From NCBI GenBank assembly GCA_024291935.2, contig CM044326.1, positions 35,401,948 to 35,465,947 of the forward strand: DNA of 64,000 nt, given 5' to 3'. A program made the translations under genes and the position numbers. The notes beneath the pieces are model-generated. The model did no database searches. It saw nothing but the letters and a program-made list of their open reading frames with translations, and had not been told where the DNA came from. Below, piece after piece: positions 42,475 to 54,800 of the stretch. The DNA is from Okapia johnstoni (lineage: Eukaryota > Chordata > Mammalia > Artiodactyla > Giraffidae). How positions within the stretch are numbered: the first letter of the stretch is position 1; each line of letters starts with the position of its first letter.

Positions 42475-44012
42475 AGTTGCTGTTTAGTCCCTCAGTTGTG
42501 TCTGACGCTTTGCGACTCCACGGACTGCAGAACTCCAGGCTTCCCTGCCCTTCACTATCTCCTGGAGCTCACTCAAACTCATGTCCATTGAGTTGATGAT
42601 GCCATCCAACCATCTCATCCTCTGTCATCCCCTTCTCCTCCTGCCTTTAATCTTTTCCAGCATCAGTGTCTTTTCCAGTGAGTCAGCTCTTCACATCAGA
42701 TGACCAAAGTATTGGAGCTTCAGCTTCAGCATTAGTCCTTCCAGTGAATATTCAGGGTTGATTTCCTTTAGGATGGACTGGTTTGATCTCCTTCCTGGCC
42801 AAGGGACTCTCAAGAGTCTTCTCTAGCACCACAGTTTGAAAGAATCAGTTCTGTGGTCTCAGCCTTTTTTATGGTCCAACTCTCACATCCCTACACAACT
42901 ACTGGAAAAACCATAACTTTGACTAGGTGGAACTTTGTCAGCAAAGTGATGTCTCTGGTTTTTAATATGCTGTCTAGGTTTGTCATAGCTTTTCTTCCAA
43001 AGAGCAAGGGTCTTTTAATTTCATGGCTGCAGTCACTGTCCACAATGATTTTGGAGCCCAAAAAATAAACTATGTCACCGTTTCCATTTTTTCCCCATCT
43101 ATTTGCCATGAGGTGATGGGACTGGATGCCATGATCTTAGTTTTTTGGTTGTTGAGTTTTAAGCCAATCTTTTCACTCTCCTCTTTCACCTTCATCAAGA
43201 AGCTCTTTAGTTCCTCTGTGTTTTCTGCCATAAGGGTAGTGTCATCTGCATATCTGAGGTTATTGATATTTCTCCCAGCAATCTTGATTTCAGCTTGTGA
43301 TTAATCCAGCCTGGCATTTTGCATGAGGTATCTACATAGAAGTTAAATAAACAGGATGACAATCTACAGCCTTGATGTACTCATTTCCCAATTTTGAACC
43401 AGTCCATTGTTCCATGTCCGGTTCTAACTGTTGCTTCCTGACTTGCATACAGATTTCTCAGGAGGCAGGTGAGGTGGTCTGGTATTCCCATCTCTTTAGG
43501 AAGTTTTCACAGTTTGTTGTGATCCACACTGTCAAGGCTTTAGTGTAGTCAGTGCAGCAGAAGTAGATGTTTTTCTGGAATTCCCTTGCTGTCTCTATGA
43601 TCCAACAAACGTTGGCAATTTGCTCTCTGGTTCCTCTGCCTTTTCTAAACCCAGCTTGAACATCAGGAAGTACTCAATCCATGTACTGTTGAAGCCTGTC
43701 TTGAAGGATTTTGAGCATGACCTTGCTAGCATGTGAAATGAGCACAACTGTCCTGTAGTTCGAGCATTCGTTGGCATTGCGGTTCTTTGGGATTGGAATG
43801 AAAACTGACCTTCTCCAGTCTTGTGGCCACTGCTGAGTTTTCCAAATTTGCCGACATACTGAGTGCAGCACTTTAAGAGCATCATCTTTGAGGATTTGAA
43901 ATAGCTCAGCTGGAATTCTGTCACCTTCACTTGCTTTGTTTGTAGCAGTGCTTCCTAAGGCCCACTTGACTTCGCACTCCAGGATGTCTGGCTCTAGGCT
44001 GAGTAATATTCC
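42475..44012 (-). mobile_element. BovB (RTE) LINE with reverse transcriptase remnant
   Basis: The longest BovB copy here, about 1.5 kb and 5'-truncated. On the minus strand a 123-codon open fragment at 44045-43674 resembles the RTE reverse transcriptase thumb-side region (TATNKASEGDRIPAELF, WPQDWRRSVFIPIPKNRN), and a second frame at 43930-43595 continues it out of phase. Stops and a frame break make it inactive. Similar elements entered ruminants horizontally from reptiles (established knowledge). Confidence 0.93.
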
Positions 44013-44317
44013 ATTGAATATATGTACCACATCTTCTCTATCCATTCATCTGTCAGGGGACATTTAGGTTGTTTCCATGTCTTGGCTGTTGAGAATAGTG
44101 CTGCTATGAACATAGGCGTATGTGTATCTTTTTGAATTATAGTTTAAAGCAAATACTATATGATTCTGCTTCAATGAGGTACCTAGAATAGTCTATAAAA
44201 ACAGAAAGTAGAATGGTGGTTGCCAGGGGCTGGGAGAAGGGGAGTTAGTGCAATGGGTACAGAATGGGTACAGTTAGTGTGATGGGTACAGAACTTCTGG
44301 TTGGGAGGATGACAAAG
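44013..44317. mobile_element. L1 LINE fragments
   Basis: 44020-44140 continues the reverse L1 (GACATTTAGGTTGTTTCCAT). 44150-44310 is L1 in plus orientation (AGAATGGTGGTTGCCAGGGG) with a small duplicated ATGGGTACAG word. Confidence 0.75.
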
Positions 44318-44530
44318 TTCTGGTAAAGAATCCGCCTACCAATGCAGGAGATGCAGGAGACGTGGGTTCAATCCCTGGGTCAGTCTCTGGGTCGGGAAGA
44401 TCCCCTGGAAGAGGAAATGGGAACCCACTCCACTATTCTTGCCTGGAGGATCCCATAGATGGAGAAGCCTGGCAGCCTGCAGTCCATAGGATCGCAGAGA
44501 GGTGGACACGACTGCGCACACGAGACGCAC
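44318..44530 (+). mobile_element. Bov-tA SINE, 5'-truncated
   Basis: Starts within the head at TGGTAAAGAATCCGCC and has small internal duplications (TGCAGGAGA twice, CTGGGTC twice), then the standard tail. Confidence 0.88.
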
Positions 44531-46233
44531 ATGTATATATGTCAACGCTCCTTTCTCAATGCATCCTGCCCTCTCCTTCCCCTGCTGCATCCACAAGCCC
44601 ATTCTCTATGTCTGCGTCTCCACTCCTTCCCTGCAGACAGGCTCATCAGCACCACTTTTCTAGATTCCATATGAAAACTCATATTCTTATTTCTGCACTA
44701 GCTAACCTCCCTGGCCTGACCTGGGAGGAGAGGGGCCCACTGTCCTGGTGGGGTCTCCGTGACCCTTGACCACTAGCCTGTGAGCCCTGTGGGTCAGCAC
44801 CTGTCTGTTGTCATCCTTGCCGAGGGGCCCCTCCCCAAAACAGACCTGCATAGTGCTTGACCAGCAGTGAACCATCAGCAGTACTGATGCCAGAGTAGAA
44901 CCAGCCCCGTTATCCATGGAGTGAGGCCGATGACAGACCCGTATCCCAGTTCAGGGAGCAGAGCAAGGCCTTATCACAGCCCAATAACTATGGACAGCGT
45001 GGATGGGAGAAACAGGAATTAGTAGTCACCCAAAGAGAAGTTCTCCTTCACCCCCATTCCTCTCATATTAGATACTTGTGTGAGCCCAAGCTCACACACA
45101 AGAGCAAATCTGTGTAAGAGAAATTTATGAGGACCTGTTGTCCCACTTAACTGGGAGGTCTGGGGCAAGATAATGGATGTCAGGCATGGCTGGATCCAGG
45201 AGCAGGAGGCATATCACTGGGGCTCTCTCTTTGTCCAATCACCTTTCCTTTCTGCTCAGCCCTGCTCTGCCTTGGGCCCTAGTCTCATTGCTTCTTGAAA
45301 CAGGTGGCCACCTCCTGGACGTCCTGACAGACAGATGGGAGAGCCCACTTTTACTGTCACCATCGGTCACAATCCCCCCTCACCCCATGTGTGACAGCTC
45401 ATCTCTCCATCACCCTGGGCTCTGATGGGTCCCTCCAGTCACACCCTCATCCTGCAGGCAAGGTGGGGCTTCAAGGCAGGCAAAGAGAGCCTCCCAGAGG
45501 GAAAGACAATAGCAAACATGAAGGGATCATTCGTCCCCCCTCCCCAGGCTAGATTCAGCCAGTCTAGCAGCAAGAGAGGGCCCAGCTTGAGGCTTTTTGT
45601 CCCAAGCAGCGCTGTGGCCCTACACCACTTTCCAGCTCCTGGACACAGCCCCACATGACTCACGCTGCTTCTAAGTACCCGCTCCCTTCCCCACCCCACC
45701 CAGTTTCCCTGCCTCCCAGCCTCTAAGTGAACTTGCTATGTGGGTGTCACTACTTCCTAAGCCACTTTAAAGCCGTCTGGAACTGAAAGGTGCGGGCAGG
45801 GGCGGGGGAGGAGAATAAAGCAAGGTCATCGAGGCAGCTGGATCTCCCCTCACTCCTTAGGCTCCCAGCACAGAAGGCAGCCTGAGTGATGGTCCTGGAG
45901 TCTGGGGGCTGATGGTCTGCAAGGGGGTCCTGCAGGCACACGGGCTGAGGGGGTCCACCCAGGTCTGGGGGTGGCCTGGAGGGCCAAGGGCGGCCTGAAG
46001 GACAGTTTGGTCCAGGACATCACTCAGACTATGACCCACGAGCCCGTGGCTCCCTTGGGATCTCAGCAAATATGGAGCCAATGAGCCGTGTGATCCCAGG
46101 TTCCCCACTGAAACCAGCAGGAAGTCCCATTGCCTGGCCCCTGGAGGAAGCCCCAGTGCGCCCACCCTCCCACTCCCCTCCTCCACACCCACCGTCTTCA
46201 CTGCCAGCCACCAACCCTGCAACCTCGGTAAGC
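44531..46233. other. Unique intergenic DNA
   Basis: No exon or familiar repeat recognised. Confidence 0.6.
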
Positions 46234-47060
46234 GGATCCATTTCCTGTGGCCACCGTGACAAACCACCACAAACTTGGTGACTGAAAGCCACAGAAGCTG
46301 ATTCTCTCACAGCTCTGGAGGCCAGAAGTCCAAAATCAAGGGGTCGGCAGGCCACATTCCCTCCGGAATCTCCAGGGGCGACTCCCTCGGGGGTTCTTCC
46401 ACCATCCGGCGGCTCCTGGAGCCCTTGGCTCGTGGCTGCATCACTCAAACCTCTACCTCCTTGTCTGTGTCTCTCTCTGCGGGTGTCTTATAAGGACCCT
46501 GTGGGAGACCGAATGCCCGAAGGGGCGATGAGCCGAACTGTACATGGAAACAGACCTCTTACCCACCGCCTGTGGCCACCGGCCTGGGGAGCCGAGCCAT
46601 CCCTCCAGCAAACCTCCCAGAATGACCCGGGACTTGATCAATAACTCACCGCTGCCCCGATTCCTGTTCCTGCTTCCAACATGGGGCCTGGCAGAGAGAG
46701 CCAAGCGCGCCCTAACGGGTCCCCTAGGAGCCCCCGTCCTGTGAGCCCCCCACAGTCCCAGAGCAGCAGCCCTGTGGGTCAGGAGCTGCCCTTCCCACCG
46801 TGAAGCTCCCCATCTGTCCATCCGTGAGGCTCCCCAGTGGTAAGTGGGGCGCTGGCCCCTGGCTCCAGCAGCTCTGGAAGAACAGCCTTGGCTTGTCCCG
46901 TCTGCTTGGTCTCCTTTATCTCCACACCTGCCGTCGGATTCAGGGCCCACCTGGATAATCTCCCCTCCAGATCCTGGGCTGCATTACATCGGCAAAGACC
47001 CTTTTCCCAAACGAGGCCACAGTCACGGTTCCTGGGGGATCAGATGTGGAAACAGCTTGT
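46234..47060 (+). mobile_element. Ancient interspersed repeat, family unresolved (interrupted)
   Basis: Words common to many mammalian loci are CCGTGACAAACCACCACAAA, ACAGCTCTGGAGGCCAGAAG, TCTTATAAGGACCC, and later AGGGCCCACCTGGATAATCT and CATCGGCAAAGACCC. The middle (46510-46890) is unrelated unique DNA. Probably an old LTR or DNA element. Confidence 0.5.
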
Positions 47061-47284
47061 GTGTGGGGGTACTCATTCAAGCTCCTACAGGAGGCAACTC
47101 AGCCACTCCCCTGCCTCCGCTTTGGTGGGTATGAGCAGGGGATAACAGGACCTGCCCCGTGTGACCACCGGGACGGTTACCGCGTGTGTCCTCGGAAAAC
47201 CCTCGGAACAGGACCCGGCAAGGGGTACAGTGCCCACCGCCAGCCTGTCATTATTCAGAGCAGAGAGGGCAGCCCCCAACAGTG

Positions 47285-47465
47285 AAGATCAGAAACGAAT
47301 TAGGAGAACTCGGGGTTTCCATTCGGTGATGGAAATGTTCTAAAATTAGATGCTGGCAAGGGTTGTACAACTCTGCAAATTTACTAAACACCATTGAATT
47401 ATGCACTTAAAATGGTAATTGTTATGATACATAAATTCTGTCTCAATAAAGCTGTTAAAGAAACA
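47285..47465 (+). mobile_element. L1 LINE 3' end
   Basis: CCATTGAATTATGCACTTAA, then AATGGTAATTGTTATG and CTGTCTCAATAAAGCTGTTA, is a classic old L1 3' terminus with its AATAAA. Confidence 0.8.
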
Positions 47466-48774
47466 AAGTAGGCCTCCGGGAACTGGAAAGACTCCCCGCG
47501 TGATTCTAGGTTCTCTGAACTAATGCAGCCCCGGGGGAAGGGGGAAGCAAGGAGGGGTGGGGTTGGGGAGGTGGGTATCCGGGGAAAGAAGCACAGCCAG
47601 GACCCCCGGGCAGGAGGCTGGGCAGGACCGGGCTGAGGACTTACCTTCCAGAACGTCCTTCACGCCAAGGCTCAGGGAGAAGAAGGTCGTGACACCATGC
47701 TCTTCTAAGCGGCTGAGTCAACCACAGCAAACCCGGTGCCCGCCTGCTTTTTGTGTGACCCAGGCCTGCGCTCCGGGCAAGGCTGGAAGGACTGGAAAAC
47801 ACGGGGCTCCCGTGGGAGTGGGGATCCGGCTCTCAGTGGCAGGTGATGCCGTGGATCTTGCTGGTCTGCCAGATCGGCCTGGAAGCCAGCCTCCTTGTCA
47901 ATGTCCTGCAGGAGCCTACGTGGCCCAGGATGCTTCTGAAAGATAGGGTTGTCATCTGGCCCCACCGCCTCTCATGGACTGGGGGTTCCCTCATCCGCCC
48001 CCATCTCAGCTCTGCCCCTGAGCTTCTGTGTGGCCTGGGGTGAGCTGCGACATTTGTGCCTCATTTTCTCAAGGAGGAAATGGGAGGCTCGTTCTCAGCC
48101 ATCCGTCCAGAGTCAGGAGGGGCCCTGCCCTCACCAGGCCTCACTCCAACAGGCAGACCCTGTCGCTCTTGCTGGCGGAAGCTGTGCCCACCCAAGGAGG
48201 ATCCCGGGGTGCCCCTGTCCCCAGGACTGACCCTGGACCCTGTGGCCTCCAGCTGGGAGTATCACTATACTCCTGAGCCCCCCGGCAACCAGGCTCCCAT
48301 TCCCACCACCCCCAGCATCCTTCATCAGCCTCTGGGACTCACACCTTCCTGCAGAGGGTCAAGCCCCACCAGTGACACACATCAAAGATGCAGGAGTGCT
48401 GACACAAGGGGATTTGGAGACTCTCCAGCATGCCTGGTCTACCTTTCAAAGCACACTAAGTCTTAGATGGTGTTTCTCCTCGGAACCAGGATCACAGATT
48501 GAAAACGTAATGTGCAGTGAAAGGTTGAAAGCAGGGAGAACACCATGTGATGAGGACCTTCAGACTCACGAGGCCGGGACTCCCATCTCCATGGTGACCC
48601 CCAAAACCATCACTCTCCATGCAGGTCCCATGCAGGTAGGGCAAGTCACGGGACCTTTTAGGATCTACCTTGGTCTTCTCATCTGCAGAATGGGGAGGAT
48701 GGGAAATAGCCCCAAACTAATACATGTGCAAGCTATGCGTGTGGCAGCCCTCTTCATAGGAGCCAGAAGAAGTG
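47466..48774. other. Unique intergenic DNA with MIR fragments
   Basis: MIR-like segments lie near 48000-48090 and 48640-48710. No coding exon seen. Confidence 0.55.
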
Positions 48775-48993
48775 AAAGTGTGAAAGTGTGAGTCGCTCAG
48801 TCGTGTCCGACTCTGGGCGACCCCATTAGACTCTAGCGCACCAGGCTCCTCTGTCCATGGGATTCTCCAGGCAAGAATACTGGAGTGGGTAGACATTCCC
48901 TTCTCTAGGGAATCTTCCAGACCCAGGGATGGAACCTGGGTCTCCTGAATTGCAGGCAGATTCTTTACCATCTGAACCTCCAGGGGAGCCCTA
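48775..48993 (-). mobile_element. Bov-tA SINE
   Basis: A complete reverse copy, GTGTGAGTCGCTCAGTCGTG to CCTCCAGGGGAGCCC, inserted in an L1 3' region. Confidence 0.92.
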
Positions 48994-49310
48994 TCGAGAA
49001 GATGGAAACAACCCAAATGTCCATCAACAGAGGCTTGGATTAACAAAATGGGACCTATCTGCTCAATGGATTATTCCTCAGCCGTGAGAAGGAATGAAGT
49101 TGTGATATAGGCTACAACATAGACAGAACTTGAAGGCATGTGAACTTAGAGAAGCCAGGCACAAGAGACCACATATTGTATGTAACATCCAGAACAGGCA
49201 AATCCATAGAGACAGAGGGTAGATTGGTGGTTGACATGCCATGGAATTATTCCCTTTCAAAGGGTTCATTTTATGTTATGTGAATTTTGCCTCAATAATA
49301 AAAAAAAAGG
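48994..49310 (+). mobile_element. L1 LINE 3' region
   Basis: GATGGAAACAACCCAAATGT, CCGTGAGAAGGAATGAAG and TTTGCCTCAATAATAAAAAA end in an A-rich tail. Confidence 0.82.
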
Positions 49311-50085
49311 TCCCCTGCCGATGGGATGTTTGGAAGAACCAGGTGAGTTCCTCCCTGCAGGCTTTGGGAAGGGACTGGGCACAATCCCTGCAGGCTAAGC
49401 CCTGCTCTTCCCAGAGCTGTCCTTCCAAACATAACCAAGTCCACAGGCGGCTGCCGCCACCTGAATGTGGAAGGCAGTCTCGGATGCTGGTTTAAAACCA
49501 TCCAAGAAATCAATCCAGTACTTGGTGAAAAAAAAAAAAAAAAAACCCTGGGTGATTTCTTGAACAAGAAGCTGCAAGAAACCAGCCCGTTGGCAGTGAC
49601 ATTTACAAGCTGGTCATGCACGTTGGAAAGGACTAGCACCAGAGGGTTTTGCTACTGAACAGAGAGCACCCTGCTTGGCTCAGCCCAGCGGAAAGCACAG
49701 TCTCTGCGCAATCAGATGGCAGATCAAAGACCGCTGCCTTCAGGATCATTTCCACAGTCTCCGGGGAGAGTGGGGCAGCACGGGAACCTGCCGAGAAGCC
49801 GTGGACGCCAGATTCATATGGCTGAATGTGTCATAGAGAGGTGGCAGAAGCCGAAAAGCCACCATGGTTAACGCCACCTAACTCTCCACTAGGCAGTCCA
49901 GGTGTGACATCACTCTGGTTGTTGATGAGGAGGTGAAAGAGATGCCGGTGATTTGGGGCCTTCTTTTTGATCTTTGGATCTTAGGTCCATGGCTGTGTTT
50001 ACAAAGACATTGATTTGAGGGATGCTCGATGGTAAAATAACTAGGAATTGAATTGTCAATAGCAAGGGTCCAGGTTTGTTTGGGT
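49311..50085. other. Unique sequence with an A run
   Basis: An 18-base A run lies near 49509-49526. No gene seen. Confidence 0.55.
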
Positions 50086-50281
50086 TTTTTGGGGTTTTTT
50101 TAGTATTTATTTGGCTGTGCCAGGTCTTAGTTGCAGCATGCAGGGTCTTTGATCTCCATTGAGGCATGCAGCATCTTTTAGTTGCAGCATGTGGGATCTA
50201 GTTCCCTGACCAGGGATGGAACCCAGGCCCCCTGCATTTGGAGTGTGGTGTCTTAGCCACTGGACCACCAGGGAAGCCCCT
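50086..50281 (-). mobile_element. CHR-2-type SINE (cetartiodactyl, tRNA-Glu-derived)
   Basis: CTTAGTTGCAGCATG repeats, then GATCTAGTTCCCTGACCAGG and CACTGGACCACCAGGGAAGC at the head. Reverse orientation, with a T-rich tail at the left. Confidence 0.8.
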
Positions 50282-51385
50282 CAAGAGCTTTTTAAGAGCA
50301 TATAGATGGTCCTGGACTAACCCTCCCCTGAATCCATCAACAGACACACTGCAGCCCCCCTTGGGAATGGTGGGCCAGTGATCAGTTTTCCTGACTGTCA
50401 GAGTTTAGAACCCTCATCATTTAGAAAAGTCTGGAAGAAACTGGATGCAGTCTGGGAAGTTGCTCTGCATTCAAGATGCGAGCTGGGGGGTGGGGGTCCC
50501 CTTGCCCTTTAACCCAGGGTCAAGTGGCGCTTTTTATTTGGAGAGAGTGGAGGGGGAAATGCTATACAGCAAAGGACAAAAATACAGACAAGATGAACGA
50601 ATTCCCTTTTCATCTCAACGATAAAGAGAGTGGCTCACAAAGCCAGTCGACGCAGAGGCCAATTTTTCATGGCTGAATACTCTTGTTCAACAATTTGACT
50701 TCCTCCACTGCATATATTTGTTTTTATTCGGTTTGGCCAACTTTCGGGGGCAGAAGAGATGAGCTGTGGCTAGGGACACGATCTCAGTCCCCTGGCCACA
50801 GTAGAAAAATCGAGTCTCTGCTTGATTATGTTCCGAGGTTTTCTGGTCACCTTCTGGGCAGATGTGCCTGGGGTTGACGGCAGTCCCACTGGGCCGAAGC
50901 TGACGGCAGTGATGTTATTTATCCCCACTTCATTCTGCAGAGGCTTTAGGAGGGCTTAGGAAGTGACACCACAGCAGTCAGATAAATTAGAAGTGGGCGA
51001 GAGAGACGAGGCAAGGGAAAACAAAGTCGGAGGTGGGTGAGTCTGGGCCACAGGCTGTCTGAGCCTGCTCACCTCCACCGGCAGTTTAGCTCTCAGCCTC
51101 CCCCCAGACAGAACAAAAGAGATGCTTCATTTTCCCAACTGCGTCTCAGCCTGCCCCTCTCCTCCTTGCCCACAGGCCCCCAGGGGCACTCTTTCATCAC
51201 GCCACCAGCTTCCTGGAGCCTGGTGTCTGGGTGGCAACCTGAGTGAGGGCCATGCAGTGTCTGAGTTATCCCTGAGTCCCCAGCCCTCCGTGTTCACTTT
51301 GTTTGGTGAAGGAATGAATGAATGGGTGGATGAACAAATGAATGAACACAGATGGCTGAGAGAATTTACTTCTCTCCCTCAACAA
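50282..51385. other. Unique intergenic DNA with candidate regulatory island
   Basis: 50540-50740 and 50890-51000 are AT-richer and repeat-free, with TTATTTATCC, CAGATAAATTAG and CATATATTTG words. No exon recognised. Confidence 0.5.
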
Positions 51386-51597
51386 GGGCTTTCCGGGTGG
51401 CACAGTGGTACAGAATCTACCTGCCGATGCAGGAGATGCAAGAGACATGAGTTCAATCCCTGGGCCCAGAAGATTCCCCTGGAGTAGGAAATGGCAGTCC
51501 ACTCCAGTCTTCTTGCCTGGAAAATTCCATGGACAGAGGAGCTTGGTGGGCAACAGCCCGTGGTGTCACAGAGCTGGACACGACTGAGCACACACGC
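51386..51597 (+). mobile_element. Bov-tA SINE
   Basis: Head GGCTTTCCGGGTGGCACAGT, tail to GACACGACTGAGCACACACG. Confidence 0.92.
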
Positions 51598-51729
51598 AGC
51601 CATCATTGTCAGGCCAAAGGGCCAGCTGAGAAGAGGTTCTGTCTCTGCCCCAGCACCCTGGCCACCCCTTGTCAGAGGCATGTGGGGACAATTTCAGCCT
51701 GTTCACCCACATCTTGAACATTCTTGGGT

Positions 51730-51880
51730 CCTCTTCCCCAGGGTTTGAACCCCTGCTCTGCTGCTCCCTGGCTGTGTGACTTTGGCCAAGTTGCTAAACC
51801 TCTCTGTGCCTCCATTTCTCCATACATAAAACAGGGATAATAGCAGCCTCTTCTTTGGCATTCGGGAGTTTGCATACACA
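51730..51880 (-). mobile_element. MIR SINE fragment
   Basis: CTGGCTGTGTGACTTTGGCC, CTCTGTGCCTCCATTTCTCC and AAACAGGGATAATAGCAG follow the MIR core. Confidence 0.72.
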
Positions 51881-54800
51881 CAAATGTGCCTGGCATGTGG
51901 TAAGCCTGAGGTCTGGGTCGATTCCCAATTCTGTCATGACCTTGAGCCACGGGAGGAGCCAGAGATGAATGGGGTTCCCTCCAATCCTGAGCCCCCCATT
52001 CCAGGCCCACCTCCATTAGTCACACATGTTCCTGGCCTCATTTCTCATAGAGGCCCTAGACACGCAGCGCTGGGGGCAGTGGCCGGTGACAGGACCCCTT
52101 GTGGTTACTGCTGCCCTCTGGGCCCCCCCAATGTGTTCTGGCCGCCTGGACGCCCCCCAGGCCCCCTCCCTGTGCCTGGACCAGGCAGCTTCCCAGCCCG
52201 GAAGCCGCATTCCTGGGACATCACAGCATGGCCACCAGCCACCACGTAAACACTTAGGACGCCTGCCCTTCGTGGCCCCCTCCATCCAGGGGGGCTGACT
52301 GTGAGAACTGAGGCACCTGGCATGGAGGGTCTTCAGAGAAGCCCCCAGAAGCGGCAGAGGAGACAGGAGGGAAGGAGGGGACGGGAGGAGGAGGCCGGGG
52401 AGCAGGAGCAGGAGCAGGGCGCCGGCAGGGCAGCAGAGGCCACAGTGACCGAGGCCCCGGGACCAGCGATGGGGCCTCCCACAGGGCTGGCCTGGTGCTC
52501 TGCATCCGCTGCAGGCACTGAGTCAATGTTTGTTAAGTGGATCAAACCGAATTGTATCAACAGAGAGTGCGAGGCTCACCACCTGGAAGCTTCCGGGCTC
52601 ACTGTGCGTGTCCTGAGACCACGGTGTACTCCTGTTTGTCTTAATGGGGCTTGCCGAATGCGTAAGTGGTACCCCATTACCCAGCAGCGTCAGCGCTGGG
52701 CTACCCCGGGTGGCCGCTCCACCCCAGAGGTCGCAGCCCTGCGCTCGCCGGCCAGGCAACTGGAGGGCGGGGAGGGGCATGGGTTTGCAGGCTGGTGGGA
52801 CCATGGCTCAGAAGCCATGGTGGCCTGGGAGTCCAGAGGAGGGGGCAGAGGGAAGGGGGGATGGATGGTGGGTGGGGAGTCACCCGGGATCCCCAAATTT
52901 CCCTCTGGACCACAGCTTGGGGGCGATGCTATTGGATCATGTTGGGAGGCAGGGGTGAGAGAAGGAGATTTTAATTTGACTTGAGGTTTCCCAGGGATGG
53001 GGGCTGTCTCAGGGGGACCGGTGATCGGAAGGGGACTAGTCAAATGGAAGGTTCTGGAAGAGAATCACGGGGCAGGGGCATGGAAAGCAGGCAGCTGACT
53101 GAGTCCGTGTGCATACCACGTGTGACAAGGGGCAGAGGTAACAGGTGGGTCAGGTCAGATGGGGGCCACAGTCCAGCTCATCAGGTGGGAGAAGACGTCA
53201 CCACAGCAGAAAAGCCACGGCTGGGAGCCTCCAAATGGAGCCGGGAGCCCTTTCGGGGGAGAGAGAGACGTTTCTTTCATTCGCTCATTCATTCAGTCCC
53301 CGTGTACTTCCTAAGTACCCACTGTGTTCCACGGGACATCTAGGGCGCACCGCAGGGACCACACAGACCCTGCCCCCACTCCCTCCCACTCTGTAGCTCT
53401 GACATCTCGCTGGTGGAGACTGGTGCCAGCGGAAGTGCTAAGGGGGAGGTACAATATCAGAGGAGGAGATGAAGGAAGCCTCTCTTCCCGGTACAGGCCT
53501 GGGAAGGGCACGTAAGCGTGGCCGGCTGTCTGTGATGGCTGCCATGGACTGAAGGAAGTGGAAAGTAACAGGCCAGGAGGGGAGGCATAAGCACTTTGGA
53601 GGGTTTCACAGAGAAGTGGGTAACCCAGGAGACTTTGTGGCTTACATGTGCAAAGGATTCCTCCAGCTGGGCTGAGATCGGGGCGGGGCGGGGGCACGCG
53701 GACAGAAGCAAGGAGACCAGGTAAGGACTCCCACAGTCTTCCAGATGCGGTGGGCAGGCAGCTTGGGCCCGGAGACATGGCCGGAGTCTGGCTGGTCTCG
53801 GGAGGCAGACCCCGCGGGGCTTCCCAACAAGCTGGACATGGGATGTGAGAGTCGGAGAAGAGTTCGGAGGGACCCTCCATCTCCAGCCTGAGCTCCAGGA
53901 AGCACCCAGGTGGGTCTGGCTGCACCTGGATGCGGCTGGTTTACGAAGATGCCCATTGGACATGCCAGTGGAGATGCAGAGTGGGCCTTGGGATGGCAGG
54001 GCCTGGGGTTCAGCAAGGAGGTCCTGGGCTGCAGATGTAAATTTCGGACTCGTCAGCGAGCTAGTGGGATTTACGGCCACGTGCAGAATGAGATCACTGA
54101 GAGTGAATGCAGACACTTGTCCCCGAGCCTCCTCCTCACTTCACTGCAGCCCCTGTGAGTGACACCGTTTCTGGGCTGCTTGGCACCCTTGGCCCCGGCC
54201 CGGCGCCCAGCAGGGACAGAGCAGAATCCCAGCCCTGGCTGATGTGATGGATGACTCACTCAGGAGACAAATACACCAGGAAGTAATTGGGTCCGAGCTG
54301 GCCACAGAACATCAGGGCTAGACTCTGTGCCTTGTGCTCACATGCCTCTCTTTCCATTGGACCCAAACAGCCTTTATTAGCTTAACCGACACTGAGGCAA
54401 AAAGATCCCTGTGAGAAGCATGATTATAGAGTTCACGGAATTGATTGCTTCTTCTGGTGGAGTTGTCTAAGTTAATGAATTTTAAGCAGATCTGTTTTGA
54501 AAGGATGCATTTGACTCCATCCCTATGGCGACCATATTTCCCAAACCCAGGGCCAGAGACACTGCCTGACACGCAGGCTGATGGATGGCCAAAGGACACA
54601 GCAGAATATTTGCAGTCAAGGCTGTCTCGGCTCCATCCCTCATTTATTCCTCCCGCATGCCGGGCAGGATATTAAGAACTCACAGGCTTCTGTTATCTGC
54701 AAGCGTGTCCGCACTTGTAATGGGTTGACTTCAGTAAACCTATTTGGGAAGGTGTTATCTGTGGCTTGTGTTTCGGTGGTGGGGGCATGGCCAAGAGTCT

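Noticed and set aside
43674..44045. Reverse transcriptase-like frame as a host gene
   Set aside because: Part of a truncated, frame-broken BovB LINE.
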